Positions 1 to 10,050 of a stretch of 64,000 nucleotides of DNA are shown here, piece by piece. The notes under the pieces were generated by a model. It saw nothing but the letters and a program-made list of their open reading frames with translations. It did no database searches and had not been told where the DNA came from. The stretch is from Fragilaria radians (lineage: Eukaryota; Bacillariophyta; Fragilariophyceae; Fragilariales; Fragilariaceae), in assembly GCA_900642245.1 (NCBI GenBank), contig CAAAJI010000006.1, positions 264,449-328,448 on the forward strand, given 5' to 3'. The first letter of the stretch is position 1, and each line of letters starts with the position of its first letter. A program made the position numbers and the translations under genes.

Positions 1-1553
1 TGAAAGCTCATTTGACTCATGTTTCAGCTGGTTTAACGTTGCTTAACGTTGTGAGTTCTGATCTGTATTTCCTTTTTCACTCAAAGGACTTCTTCTTCTT
101 CTTGAGGTTGCGAAGTGTGCAAATACTTTTTTTTACGTTTAAATTTTGGCACTGAACGATGAGATGTGGTTGTTGCGAGAAGAAACGGAGTATGGTCATA
201 TATTGAAATGTCCGTGTTTGCAAAACCGTTTCAGGGAATTTCGAACTAGTTGTACTAGCACACCATCAACTACCAGTTCCACGTCAATAATCAACTGTAT
301 TTCTTTGTCATTGCACTAATTTACCTTCCTGATTCTTGTGGGTGATAGACAAAGTCATTGAAACCATGTCAACAACATATACATCAAGATTGGAACATTT
401 CTGGAGTCTTTAACTTCCTTTATATCAATTCAAATTTAAATCAAACTCCAACATCCTCCCCTTTCCATAAGTGTAATCATGACTGATAATTGCAATCCAA
501 CCTTATGTACTTTTCAAAGGATTTCCAGCCAACCAAGTATTTCCTATAAAGACTACATTGATATTTGATCTTTGAAATACAGTAACATTGTCCTAAGGCC
601 AAGAAAAAATTTCGATACTTCCTTCACAGCAACAAATACTCCTTGGCCCAATTTACAGTCAAAAGCCATTTGACAATAATGATCTTCTATTCGGAGTTCA
701 GTATTGACGAAATTGCTTTTTGTGTATTAAAGCCTCAGATAGCTCAAAACAATGTCATAATATTGCACCTATAGTAAATTCTATCTAGAATCACAACTTA
801 GAACAAATTCTATCTAAAATCATAATCCATAGCTATACTATGTTTTTGAGCTTTTGAAGCTTTCCAACTTCCTGTTTTGACAAAGGATGAAGCAAGAATT
901 CTACGCATATGCCAAAATTATGGTTGCTATGAAATAATATAGACAGATTTATTCAACGATATTTTGCTTTGGAAAAGATTTTGATGAAATGAATTATTCG
1001 TTTCGCCTAAATTGAAGAAGCCCAGCTATGTCAATTTCAAAGTTATGGTACTGACTTTGATACTGAAGAAGAAACTGTAGCTTATCCAGTTGAGTTCTTA
1101 AATTTATTGCAACTTTCAGGGATTCCATCGTGAGCTGAAAACCAAAAAAATGTTATATTGCTTGGTAATCAAAATGCATGTAGATGACAATAAAATGATA
1201 GTTGAATTTAGCTTTTGAATTTTATCCAGAAGTCTCCTAAGATGATATATCTTAAGGAAGTCATATACTTATTTTGCAATGGAAGTCCCGATACACCCGA
1301 ATTTCGATTGTATTGAGTATCCATAATTACCTTTTGCATTTTCCAGACATCAATTTCCAATGACAAAAGCATTGCTGTAAATCAGATACATGATAAACAT
1401 TAAGTCAGATAGGTGTAAAGTTGGAGAAAGCTGCATGATGCTTTGTGGGGTGGGTAGCTCCCAGATAAGCAAAGTTGCTTATTCAATCGATCCAATTGTA
1501 ATCTAAGTAGCATGTTTTAAAGGCATATCGTGATATCCATGTAGTGTTTGTTA
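1..1553. other. AT-rich intergenic DNA, no gene seen
   Basis: No reading frame of convincing length or composition was seen on either strand. A short Lys-rich open stretch on the minus strand near 70-130 could be the tail of something outside the window, but it is too short to call. The last few hundred bases should hold the promoter or a small upstream exon of the coiled-coil gene that follows. Confidence 0.5.
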
Positions 1554-3328
1554 ATGCATTATCAGTTGAACCTTGTACTGAACGGCCCTGTACTAGATAG
1601 TGGACTTATGCAGATATTTGGCTCGCTTTTCGCTGAATCCGTATCGAAATCGAATCATGTGTGTTTTCAGAGATCACTTGAAGAGAAACAAATCAGGATG
1701 GAGAAATCCATCGTTGAATCCTCAAGAAGTATAGAAGAAACAAGAGAAGAAGGCTTAATTCGAGATGTTATAGATGAACTAGATCGCGAAAGACAAAGGC
1801 GAGCGGAACTGGAATTGGAGCTCTCCAGATTGAAAGAAAATCAAAAGTTATTGTTAACGACAATGGAAAGTGAAAAAATTGTGGAAGAAAAAAAGAAAGC
1901 TAATCATTTGAACCACCTTTCGAATTCTAGTGCTATTAGCAAAAAAGCGTTCCTTTCGATGAGGTCCGAACGAGATGGTTTCAAAGAACTTATCGACGCT
2001 CTGACAGCAGATAACGATGCCGTTATGGTTGCCGTAAACCAGCCTAAAACAACGCTACCGCTCCATCTTGTACGTATGCTAGAGATATTGCCATATGATC
2101 CACGCTCTCAGAAAAGCGCATTAGAAGAGGAAGAGGTGAGTAATATTCATCGTGTTGCGAATTATGGTAATGCTCCTTCTTTACACGTTTCTCCAATTCT
2201 GTAAATTTCGAAAAATTACATTAGATTTACGAATGGCAGATTTACAAGGGAGGAAAATGGATTGGTCTTTTACGCAATTTTCCTCCTAGATTTCGGAAGT
2301 TGCCAATTGTACTTCCCGGACAAGCATCGGACATGGAAGATGCAACAGTTAAATCAATGATTCCTGATCTTCTGCCGAAGCATAGTGTCCTGACAGATGA
2401 TATAGTTTCCAAGGTTATTAGTGTAGAAAAAGGTTATGGCTTACCAAAAGATGGTGGAACATGGGAGTGGGTTTCAGGTTGGAGAGTGGAAAATCGACGT
2501 GCTATCGACAGTCAGAAATCTGATAAGCGTATTGCTTGCGATGGAGACGGATGGATATATGGGGAAGAGGTAGATCATTTTATCAACTCCCCCAATACTC
2601 TTTGTTGGGATCATGCAAATATCACAAAGGATACTGTGCAGAGGCCATTTCGTCGACGACGATGGACGCGACAGCGAGCACTACGCTCTTACCCTCGTGC
2701 GTCGGCCAACACTATACATTATTTACGTCTTTTAGCAGAGAATGCAAAACTTTCGGTAACAGTAACCAAGCTTACAGATCAATTGGTGGACACTAAACAC
2801 AAGCTAACTGAAGCAGAGGCAAATCTCCAAACCAATACAGAGTTGTTATCAAGAGAAATAGAATCCTTGAATCTTCAACTTCAAGCCAAAGTCGATTCCA
2901 ATCATGAAAGTGGGGAAAAAAGCTCCACGAAGCCTAGAGTTAGTGACCTTCGCCTTGATCAACAGTTTGGAAAAGTAAGAACAGCGGCTGGTGGATTTGC
3001 CAGTTCCATTGTTTTGACTGCCTCGAGTGCAGCGTCACAAGCTTTTTTTAAATCACAAAGTGTTGATGATGACGTGGAAGAGAAGCGAGCTCTTAACAAC
3101 AGTCAACATGATTCAAAAACAAAAGAGATATTATCTCCAAGTTCCATTTTGAGCTCGTCTCCATCAGCACTCTCGTCCTATGCGTGGAGACGTATTGGAC
3201 TGTCGGTTTCCGCGAAAAATAAGAGTGTACACGGCCCATCCATCGACAAGGCTGATGAGACAAATACGGAAGTCCAATCTGACAATACAGGTGATAGAGC
3301 CAATCCCATTGATACGCAGAAACCATGA
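1554..3328 (+). CDS. Dysferlin-motif (DysF/peroxin type) coiled-coil protein, two exons
   Basis: Exons are 1554-2135 and 2225-3328, joined in phase 0 over an 89-base GTGAGT..TTAG intron, giving about 561 residues. The join creates EEE|IYEWQIYKGGKWIG, which resembles the start of a DysFN motif (Tyr-Glu-x-Gln followed by Gly-x-Trp). Downstream are a W-x-W segment, then DGDGWIYG, then an Arg-rich RRRRWTRQR; this succession is the DysFC pattern of ferlins, yeast Pex-type peroxins and TECPR proteins. Predicted coiled coils flank the motif (residues about 45-120 and after the RRRRW block), and the tail is Ser-rich. Membrane association is inferred from the family and no transmembrane helix is visible. 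The start is uncertain: an ATG lies at 1554, but a TTTTCAG at 1663-1669 could be an acceptor of an unseen upstream exon, and ATG 1698 is another option. Confidence 0.6.
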
Positions 3329-3617
3329 AAAGACGAAAGGGAGTTTTGTCTCTCGGAATTATGTAGGTGATTTTGACCCATTTTCTTCTCTGAAGAATTG
3401 TGGTTATCATGTACAACATTAGGACAGTGTTATTTAGCATATTGAATTTAATCAAAGACTTATCTAGGCAGATCTTATTTGAAAAACGCTTAATGTTGAA
3501 ATAGTAGGTTCGGATTTTTCAAGCCTGCGATTAATCCAGGTGCCACAAATCGATATTTTTTCTTCCTCCAAATTTAAAGGTGATCCATTAGATAGGATAG
3601 ACATATCCTCTATGATC

Positions 3618-4031
3618 TCATATTTGTTCACTTCCAGTGATATCCATTGCATCGCTTTCTTTTTGCTCTATTTGTTCTTCTTTTGGCAATCCTTGACCCG
3701 AAAGTGTTTTTGCCCTGTGTTGCCAACTATAAAATTGCTGTTCATGGACAAAGTTTCGAAATCCTACATTTCCCAATTCTCTTCGAAACGTAGGACTCTG
3801 AAGAAGTAGGTCAAGAAAGTACAAACAATGAGGATAGGATAAATATTTGACATATTCCTCTTGTTTCCAATACTGTAAATAGTCAAGAAATTCTAAAAAT
3901 GCCGTTTCCTGTAATGTCCCTGTAGTTGCCAAGTGATGAAGATATGCCGGAGATGCTAGACATTGAATGAATTCCAATTCAAGCTCAAATCGATTCGTAG
4001 GAAGATCCGAAGGGTTGGAACCTGTTGTCAT
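3618..4031 (-). CDS. MED31: Mediator complex subunit 31 (SOH1)
   Basis: A single-exon gene of 137 residues. Residues 14-100 match the MED31/SOH1 fold closely: RFELELEFIQCLASPAYLHHL, then a block with FLEFLDYLQYW, then YVKYLSYPHCLYFLDLL, then FVHEQQFYSWQH. MED31 is a small helical subunit of the Mediator middle module that links transcription activators to RNA polymerase II in the nucleus. Length is normal for the family; the acidic/Gln-rich tail after residue 105 is variable between species. It is convergent with the upstream coiled-coil gene, with 289 bases between the two stops. The start is the first ATG, immediately before the conserved core. Confidence 0.93.
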   Translation of the reverse strand: MTTGSNPSDLPTNRFELELEFIQCLASPAYLHHLATTGTLQETAFLEFLDYLQYWKQEEYVKYLSYPHCLYFLDLLLQSPTFRRELGNVGFRNFVHEQQFYSWQHRAKTLSGQGLPKEEQIEQKESDAMDITGSEQI

Positions 4032-5597
4032 CGAAAGGAGAATAGGATGTCTTTTTGCTCATGTTTGAATGGGTTAACCTTAGTAACGAAAGGACAGCCA
4101 GCCAGCCCGCCAGTCAGCTGGTACATCAGCCTATTATTTGTCATCTAGAATAAACATGCAAAATAGACAGAAATCCTTGAATAGCCATCGCTTAGAATGG
4201 CTACTGGACAACAGTTGCACTGATCCAACCACCTTGGAAAACATAAGCAACATCCTGAGCATTGAAGATGAAAAAGAAGAATGGAAAACTTTCCCCCCTC
4301 ATTGTGCAAGTGGTAACATGTCAACATAATAGCCAATCAAATCTGTCAAATCTAACACTAGCAAAGTTGAAATTGTAATTTCTACTCACCGGCAAGTTTC
4401 AAGAACGGTGCCAGCATTACAGCATATGGCAATGTTGACTGGGCGTCAACAACAAAAACAAACAGGCAATGCCATGATCAGCCATAGGAGAATTAGCAAT
4501 GAAACTAATCCAAAATCAGCTTTCCAATAATACAAAGTGAAGAGCATCATACACCAGAGATAATTACGTCATACTATTAGTTTTATTCTTATCGAAAGAA
4601 ATTTCTGTGCTTAGTAAGTATGAAAATTCCCTTTCATACACTCTCCTGACCCTCAATGATTGTGTTCACATTGAGTCTTACAATCTGGCATTGCTGTTAG
4701 AATGGCATGCCAGAATGAATGGTGCACAAATACATATTCCACAACCTATGATGCACTACTCATAGTATTTTTCACTACTTTGCAAATAATGGGTTTTATT
4801 TATTACGATCACTCTGTTATCTCTCTTGCTCCTATTGATAATTAATCTTGGCTTTAAAAGGTTAATTAAGGGATACTCTACTTTGTGATACACTCCATCA
4901 TCTGAATCTTGTGATTATACTTCAACCATAATGGTAAATTAACATGACAAATTGACTTGATCTTTAATTTTCAGGATGAATCTTGCCTATACTCCTGCAA
5001 TGTGGGAAATTACTATGGAAGGATATAATTGCTTTAAGATCCAGTTTATTTGTTATGCATTTCAAAGTATGACTTATTTTCAACAGGAATGAAATCTGCT
5101 CGCAATAACAGTGACATCGATTAGGTAGATAGACAAATAGATTACCAATGCAATCATTGTTTCTGCAAAAACAAGGAAATTATTTGAAATAATGAGCATG
5201 GTTGAGCAAGGTTAGCAACCGTTGTTTCATATGGTAAGGCTCTCTCAATGTTGATATCAAATATTGTGTTCAGTTGCCCTTGAAGCAGCCTTTTCTGATG
5301 TATATGGGAGTTAGTGATACTCTGTAGGGTTTATATTTATTTGTACTAGTAGTATCGTGTTAGAGATTGAAAAATTGCTGACGTAAGTTTTGTCTGAACC
5401 ACCGAACAATCAGGTTCTACTCCGAAGTTGTCAAACGAACAAAGTTAGTTCTGAAACTTTGTACAAGGAGTATCTGACACAGAACATCTGATAAAGTCAT
5501 CGGACGTATTACACGATAGGCTTGACAAACATCTTAACCTCCTGTTACAACAACATAATCTGTTGCTTCAATATATTGCTACATTCAAATCTCCGAA
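4032..5597. other. Intergenic, no gene seen
   Basis: This AT-rich stretch of about 1.6 kb separates two divergent genes, MED31 and HflX, so both promoters must lie here. Short open frames around 4140-4330 have no family resemblance and overlap on both strands, as expected by chance. No repeats or RNA genes were recognised. Confidence 0.5.
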
Positions 5598-7391
5598 ATG
5601 ATTTTGAACAGTACATCAACGCTTTCAAGTGTGTTCGCTTTTTTTCTCCACACGTCGTTACTGAGTAAATCGTGCTCAGGGTTTTCAAATTTGAAACTAT
5701 CAACTCGACAAACACACCTTAAAGTCATATCTCAGAATCCTGGTGAAGTATTTCGGCTAGAAGATAATCCGATACCTGATGTTCTACCCGAAAATTCATT
5801 TTTCGATCTTGATTACGAGGACGAAGAGGAAGACGAAACAAACTATTTACGAGACAAGGATGACCGGAAGATGGAGCGCGAGGATCGTTTATACAAGAGC
5901 GAAGGTCAGCGACTGGAGAAATGTGTCTTAGTTGGAGTGGAAGACCTTTCCGCTCGATATAAATCTAGAGTTTCAAAGTCCTTATCTACAAATCCTGAAG
6001 AATGGGATTTATATTTCACTTTAGATGAGAGTATGAACGAAATGAGAGATCTCCTTCGGACAGCAGGACTAGAATGCATTGGGGAAATTATTCAGCGAGT
6101 ACACGAAATTAATCCGAAAACTTATATCGGAACGGGTAAAGTGATAGAAACTGATACATTGATGAAATCCATAGAAGGATGCAATACTGTAGTTTTCGAC
6201 GCAGAACTTACTCCCGGACAACAAAAGGCCCTTGAAAATGCCTTTAATAAGAAACTTATACAAAACGACTTCAACGTACAGGAAAGAGAAGTTAAGGTGA
6301 TTGATCGTACAGCCTTGATTCTAGATATCTTTGCACAGCATGCCAAGACACGCGAAGGGAAGCTTCAAGTTGATTTGGCTTTGCATGAATATCGAAAGCC
6401 AAGGTTGACAAAAATGTGGACTCATCTAGAACGTCAGAGTGGCGCGGGTGGAGTAGGGCTTCGTGGCCCTGGTGAATCCCAGCTCGAGATCGATAAGCGA
6501 CTTGTCAGGGATCGAATTATTGTACTTAAACAGAAACTTGATGATGTTCAAAAGCAACGAGCAATTCACAGAAAAGGAAGAGAAAGATCAGGGCTACCAG
6601 TTTTGTCTCTCGTAGGATACACAAACGCAGGAAAATCAACGCTACTTAATTATTTAACCCGAGCTGGTGTGATGGCACACGACATGCTTTTTGCAACACT
6701 TGATCCGACGACCCGCAAAGTTAAGCTTCCAGGATACAAGACTCATCCAGAAGTTATGTTGACGGATACTGTTGGATTCATCCAGAAATTGCCAACCCAA
6801 TTGGTGGCTGCATTTCGTGCAACTCTTGAGGAAGTTCAGGAAGCCGATGTTTTGATTCACATCGTCGATATTTCCAATCCTGTGTGGTTAAAACAAGAAC
6901 GAGCTGTTCGTCAAGTTCTGACTGAAATTGGAGCAATAGATAAGCCTATTGTAACGGTTTTCAACAAAATTGACCTAATAGATCCCGACGAAGCTGAGTT
7001 TATACGGTATGAGGCAGCCATGAATGATATGCAAGTTGCGGTCTCATCTCTTACTGGAGATGGCCTTCAGGAATTCGTCTCAGTGGTAGAGCTTGCACTT
7101 TCCAATCTTTTGTGTCCCATTGAAGTCGAAATTCCATACGCAAAAGGAGAAGATTTGAATGCAATCCATGAAATTGGATCCGTAGAAACAATTGAGTATC
7201 GTGAAACTGGAACTTATGTCGTGGGCCGTGTACCTAAAGCTCTAGCCATGCGTCTTGAGCCGTATGTTGTGTCTGAGGAGGCATGTGAACATATCGAAGA
7301 AACATCATTTGGAGAAGACGAAATTGATTGGGTCGCTCTCGGTCGAGGACGACACAAGGTCATTAACGAGGAGAGCAATATGATTCAATAA
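5598..7391 (+). CDS. hflX: HflX-family ribosome-associated GTPase, probably organellar
   Basis: A single-exon protein of 597 residues. The N-terminal HflX domain (about 125-235) contains TYIGTGKV and [17 protein letters not shown] helical linker (about 235-320) includes the Gly-rich loop [20 protein letters not shown], a strong HflX signature. The G domain follows, with G1 GYTNAGKS at 340-347, G3 DTVGF at 390-394, G4 NKID at 456-459 and G5-like SSLTG. Bacterial HflX binds the 50S subunit and splits stalled ribosomes, and the nuclear homologues of algae and plants act in plastids or mitochondria. The first 25-30 residues are hydrophobic and Ser-rich, followed by an acidic stretch (about 70-85), which fits a cleaved targeting leader; which organelle is not decidable here. 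All nucleotide-binding motifs are intact. Confidence 0.95.
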   Translation: MILNSTSTLSSVFAFFLHTSLLSKSCSGFSNLKLSTRQTHLKVISQNPGEVFRLEDNPIPDVLPENSFFDLDYEDEEEDETNYLRDKDDRKMEREDRLYKSEGQRLEKCVLVGVEDLSARYKSRVSKSLSTNPEEWDLYFTLDESMNEMRDLLRTAGLECIGEIIQRVHEINPKTYIGTGKVIETDTLMKSIEGCNTVVFDAELTPGQQKALENAFNKKLIQNDFNVQEREVKVIDRTALILDIFAQHAKTREGKLQVDLALHEYRKPRLTKMWTHLERQSGAGGVGLRGPGESQLEIDKRLVRDRIIVLKQKLDDVQKQRAIHRKGRERSGLPVLSLVGYTNAGKSTLLNYLTRAGVMAHDMLFATLDPTTRKVKLPGYKTHPEVMLTDTVGFIQKLPTQLVAAFRATLEEVQEADVLIHIVDISNPVWLKQERAVRQVLTEIGAIDKPIVTVFNKIDLIDPDEAEFIRYEAAMNDMQVAVSSLTGDGLQEFVSVVELALSNLLCPIEVEIPYAKGEDLNAIHEIGSVETIEYRETGTYVVGRVPKALAMRLEPYVVSEEACEHIEETSFGEDEIDWVALGRGRHKVINEESNMIQ

Positions 7392-8330
7392 TTAGAAGTA
7401 ATTATTCCAAATAAGCCTCTATTTAGTTTTCTGCGGAAATCTATGTTGCTTATTTATGCCTTACTATAGGTGTGCTAGGAAAACTCAAACACGCTTTTCT
7501 TGCAATTTGTTGGAATCAGCATGAAAAATCATAACATCCCTTTATCCTGAAAATCAAAAAGACTTGTGTTGATACAGTTCTACATCATGGAAGTGTCAAG
7601 GTATAGAGACTTCATAGCTCCTTGGTAGAGTATACGCTGTAAATTTATTCAGTATTTGCTTGTAGTTAGAGAGCACACGTAATATGTAAATTGGATCAAG
7701 TGACTTCCAAATGAAGTGTTTCATTGTTGATTTTTAGAAGTTCCATGATATCGTTATTGTTACCATGATACAAACCAACTCGAATTTGAAATTAAACCAT
7801 ACATTAAACTAAAGGAGTAAACTAGATTATCTTTTCACACCACTAATCCTCAAGTGTTTAGAATGAGCCAGAAAAAGAAATAATTCTACCAGAGAAGTTA
7901 ATCATCTGTCGGATCTTTCAACCCACTGAAAATTATAGCTCAATCCAAGTGACAGAGGTCATAGAAAGGGAGAGAAAACTTATTACTTGCTATCTATTCA
8001 AATCTGTAATGAGAGGATTGCTGAGTATATATGCAAATTCATTCAAGATCCTTTTTCCCACAGTCCCCAATGTCTCCGATATTGATTCGAAAAACTTATA
8101 TGGCTCATTAGTCTACCTTTAGACGGATTAGTTCTGGTGAGCTTCTCGGATAGCTTCAATAAACTATTTTTCGTAATACTGGATCACGACAGTCGAGGTA
8201 TAAATTTTTTTGTTCTGCAATTTTTGGCAGTTTTTGCCAAAGAAAGTAGATTTTTTGGCCTCGCGTTATAAAATTCAATTGGCATTTTATTTCATTATCA
8301 CCAAATGTTTCAGTGAGTGCAAAGTGGCAA
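7392..8330. other. Intergenic, no gene seen
   Basis: About 0.9 kb of AT-rich sequence between two genes in the same direction. It should contain the 3' end of the HflX transcript and the promoter of the next gene. Nothing else was recognised. Confidence 0.5.
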
Positions 8331-9245
8331 ATGAGATTCCACTTTGCGTCAACGAGGTTATGGGCAGCTAAAGTCACTTCACTCTCTTCCAGGATGAAGG
8401 ATAGAAGACTTTTTGGTCTTCGTAAGCAACATTTCTTGTCTTTGTGCATTTTCTTGACAATTTCGGCGACAACACTACGTTTGTATTCAGCAGCATTTCA
8501 TATCCCATTCCTGGAACCGATACTATGGCGGCAACAAGACATGACGAATCCGTTTTGGAACTTCACAAAGCAGGAGATCGCTGACCGAGTGCGTGCTCTT
8601 CCCTGCAATCATTCATTAAAGCTTGAAACCCTGGCCTATTATTCGAAATTAGATCCAGAACCAATTTTGATTCAAAAACAAGCAGCGTGGATAATAGAGA
8701 TTCTTCATAAATCGGCTCCGAATCCAAATTTTTTAATCTTTGGACTTGGATTTGACTCTGCACTTTGGAGAGACATGAATCCTTGTGGAACATCTATCTT
8801 CCTAGAAGACCAGAAAAAATGGATAGATACTGTTATGCGTTCAACATCATCAAATCTAAAAGTGTATCAAGTGAAGTATCGGCAGAAGAAAGGACATTCT
8901 GTGAAGCGAGCTTCAAATTTCTTTCGCTCTCCACATTTGATAAAAATGCCGCCTGCTGTTGAAGGCAAATGTTTCCATACCGTCCTTTTAGATGCTCCGA
9001 TGGGATTCTTTCCTAGACATCCAGGAAGGCAGGAAGCAGCCTACTGGACACTCCAAATGGCAAAGCGCTGTTCGAAATCGACGAATCGACCAGTATATGT
9101 GTTTGTACACGATGCTCAGCGTTGGATCGAACAGGAAATCATAGAGGGAATGTACATTCGAGATGGCGGTGCCATAGATAAGGGTGCCGAGAATGGCAGA
9201 GATGAACCCTTCAATTTATTGCGACTAGTCATATTTTATCCATGA
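8331..9245 (+). CDS. DUF579 / glucuronoxylan 4-O-methyltransferase-like type II membrane protein
   Basis: An open frame of 304 residues from ATG 8331; ATG 8394 would give 283 and places the hydrophobic segment LSLCIFLTISATTLRLYSAAF closer to the N terminus, as in Golgi type II proteins. The core matches the plant DUF579 family (GXMT, IRX15): NFLIFGLGFDSALW with its Gly-rich SAM-binding loop, then TSIFLEDQKKWID, then HTVLLDAPMGFFPRHPGR followed by an aromatic/Met-rich helix. Plant GXMT members transfer methyl from S-adenosylmethionine to glucuronic acid on xylan in the Golgi, while IRX15 members act in xylan assembly. Substrate in this organism is unknown, since an algal wall need not contain xylan. 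The motifs needed for SAM binding appear present. No intron is evident. Confidence 0.75.
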   Translation: MRFHFASTRLWAAKVTSLSSRMKDRRLFGLRKQHFLSLCIFLTISATTLRLYSAAFHIPFLEPILWRQQDMTNPFWNFTKQEIADRVRALPCNHSLKLETLAYYSKLDPEPILIQKQAAWIIEILHKSAPNPNFLIFGLGFDSALWRDMNPCGTSIFLEDQKKWIDTVMRSTSSNLKVYQVKYRQKKGHSVKRASNFFRSPHLIKMPPAVEGKCFHTVLLDAPMGFFPRHPGRQEAAYWTLQMAKRCSKSTNRPVYVFVHDAQRWIEQEIIEGMYIRDGGAIDKGAENGRDEPFNLLRLVIFYP

Positions 9246-10050
9246 GAAGATATCGCAAATACGTATAATTTTAATATACAGATGATTGGTTGAGTCCTTT
9301 GACTTGATATTATTGACGGATACACTTTTCTGTGGCTAAATATTGGTGAGTTTGTATCTTTGATACCTAATGGCTCCTCCGTTGAGTTGCGGCATTATGT
9401 TTCTCGGAGATGAATCCTGAGAATCGCTGAATGCTGTATGTATTGGAATTGGAGGTAAAATCTAACCAAAGGTAGCGTAGATACACTTCACTTGAAAGAA
9501 ACGTGTCGTGTTTTATCCATGACAATAGGTTGAATTCGAATTTGGAAACGTCATCAACCTGATTTTAGTGTAAGCGTCTAACATTAAAATAATGATGCAA
9601 GAATTGCTCAACGACTGAATCAATGCCTTGAAACGTAACTTGATAGGAATTTGCGTTTCACTGAATGTAACAGCTTGCATTTATTGACGATCGAACTACA
9701 GCTAGACACTATAGAAAATCAATTGAGCGTTTAGGTCGTAATTTGCCTCCAAAGACGCATAGTTTTATGCTTTATTTAGGGTGACACCAATCCGTTTCAC
9801 TTCCTAAACTCTCTTGTTTTCATTGGATATCATTGTTGGAATCTTCTCTTCTGAATTTCAGAAATTCAACTTTACAGGTTGATTGATTATAAAGGAGTCA
9901 AACAAAATGACACCTAACTGAGTCAGAAATTCAACATCCGAAGTTTTAATCCTTGGATTGACATTACATTTTTGAATGATACGTCTCGATCGGACCATAA
10001 CCACCATCATTTGCATTCATCTAGAGTCTGCGTCATGTTCATGGAAGCAT
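9246..10050. other. Intergenic between convergent genes
   Basis: About 0.8 kb lying between two 3' ends. AT-rich, with no open frame, repeat or RNA gene recognised. Confidence 0.5.

Noticed and set aside
1..130. Lys-rich minus-strand open stretch considered as a gene end
   Set aside because: Too short, driven by a CTT run, and with no upstream support inside the window.
3093..3455. 120-codon open frame on the minus strand
   Set aside because: It lies opposite the dysferlin-motif coding exon and has no motif, so it is a shadow of that gene.
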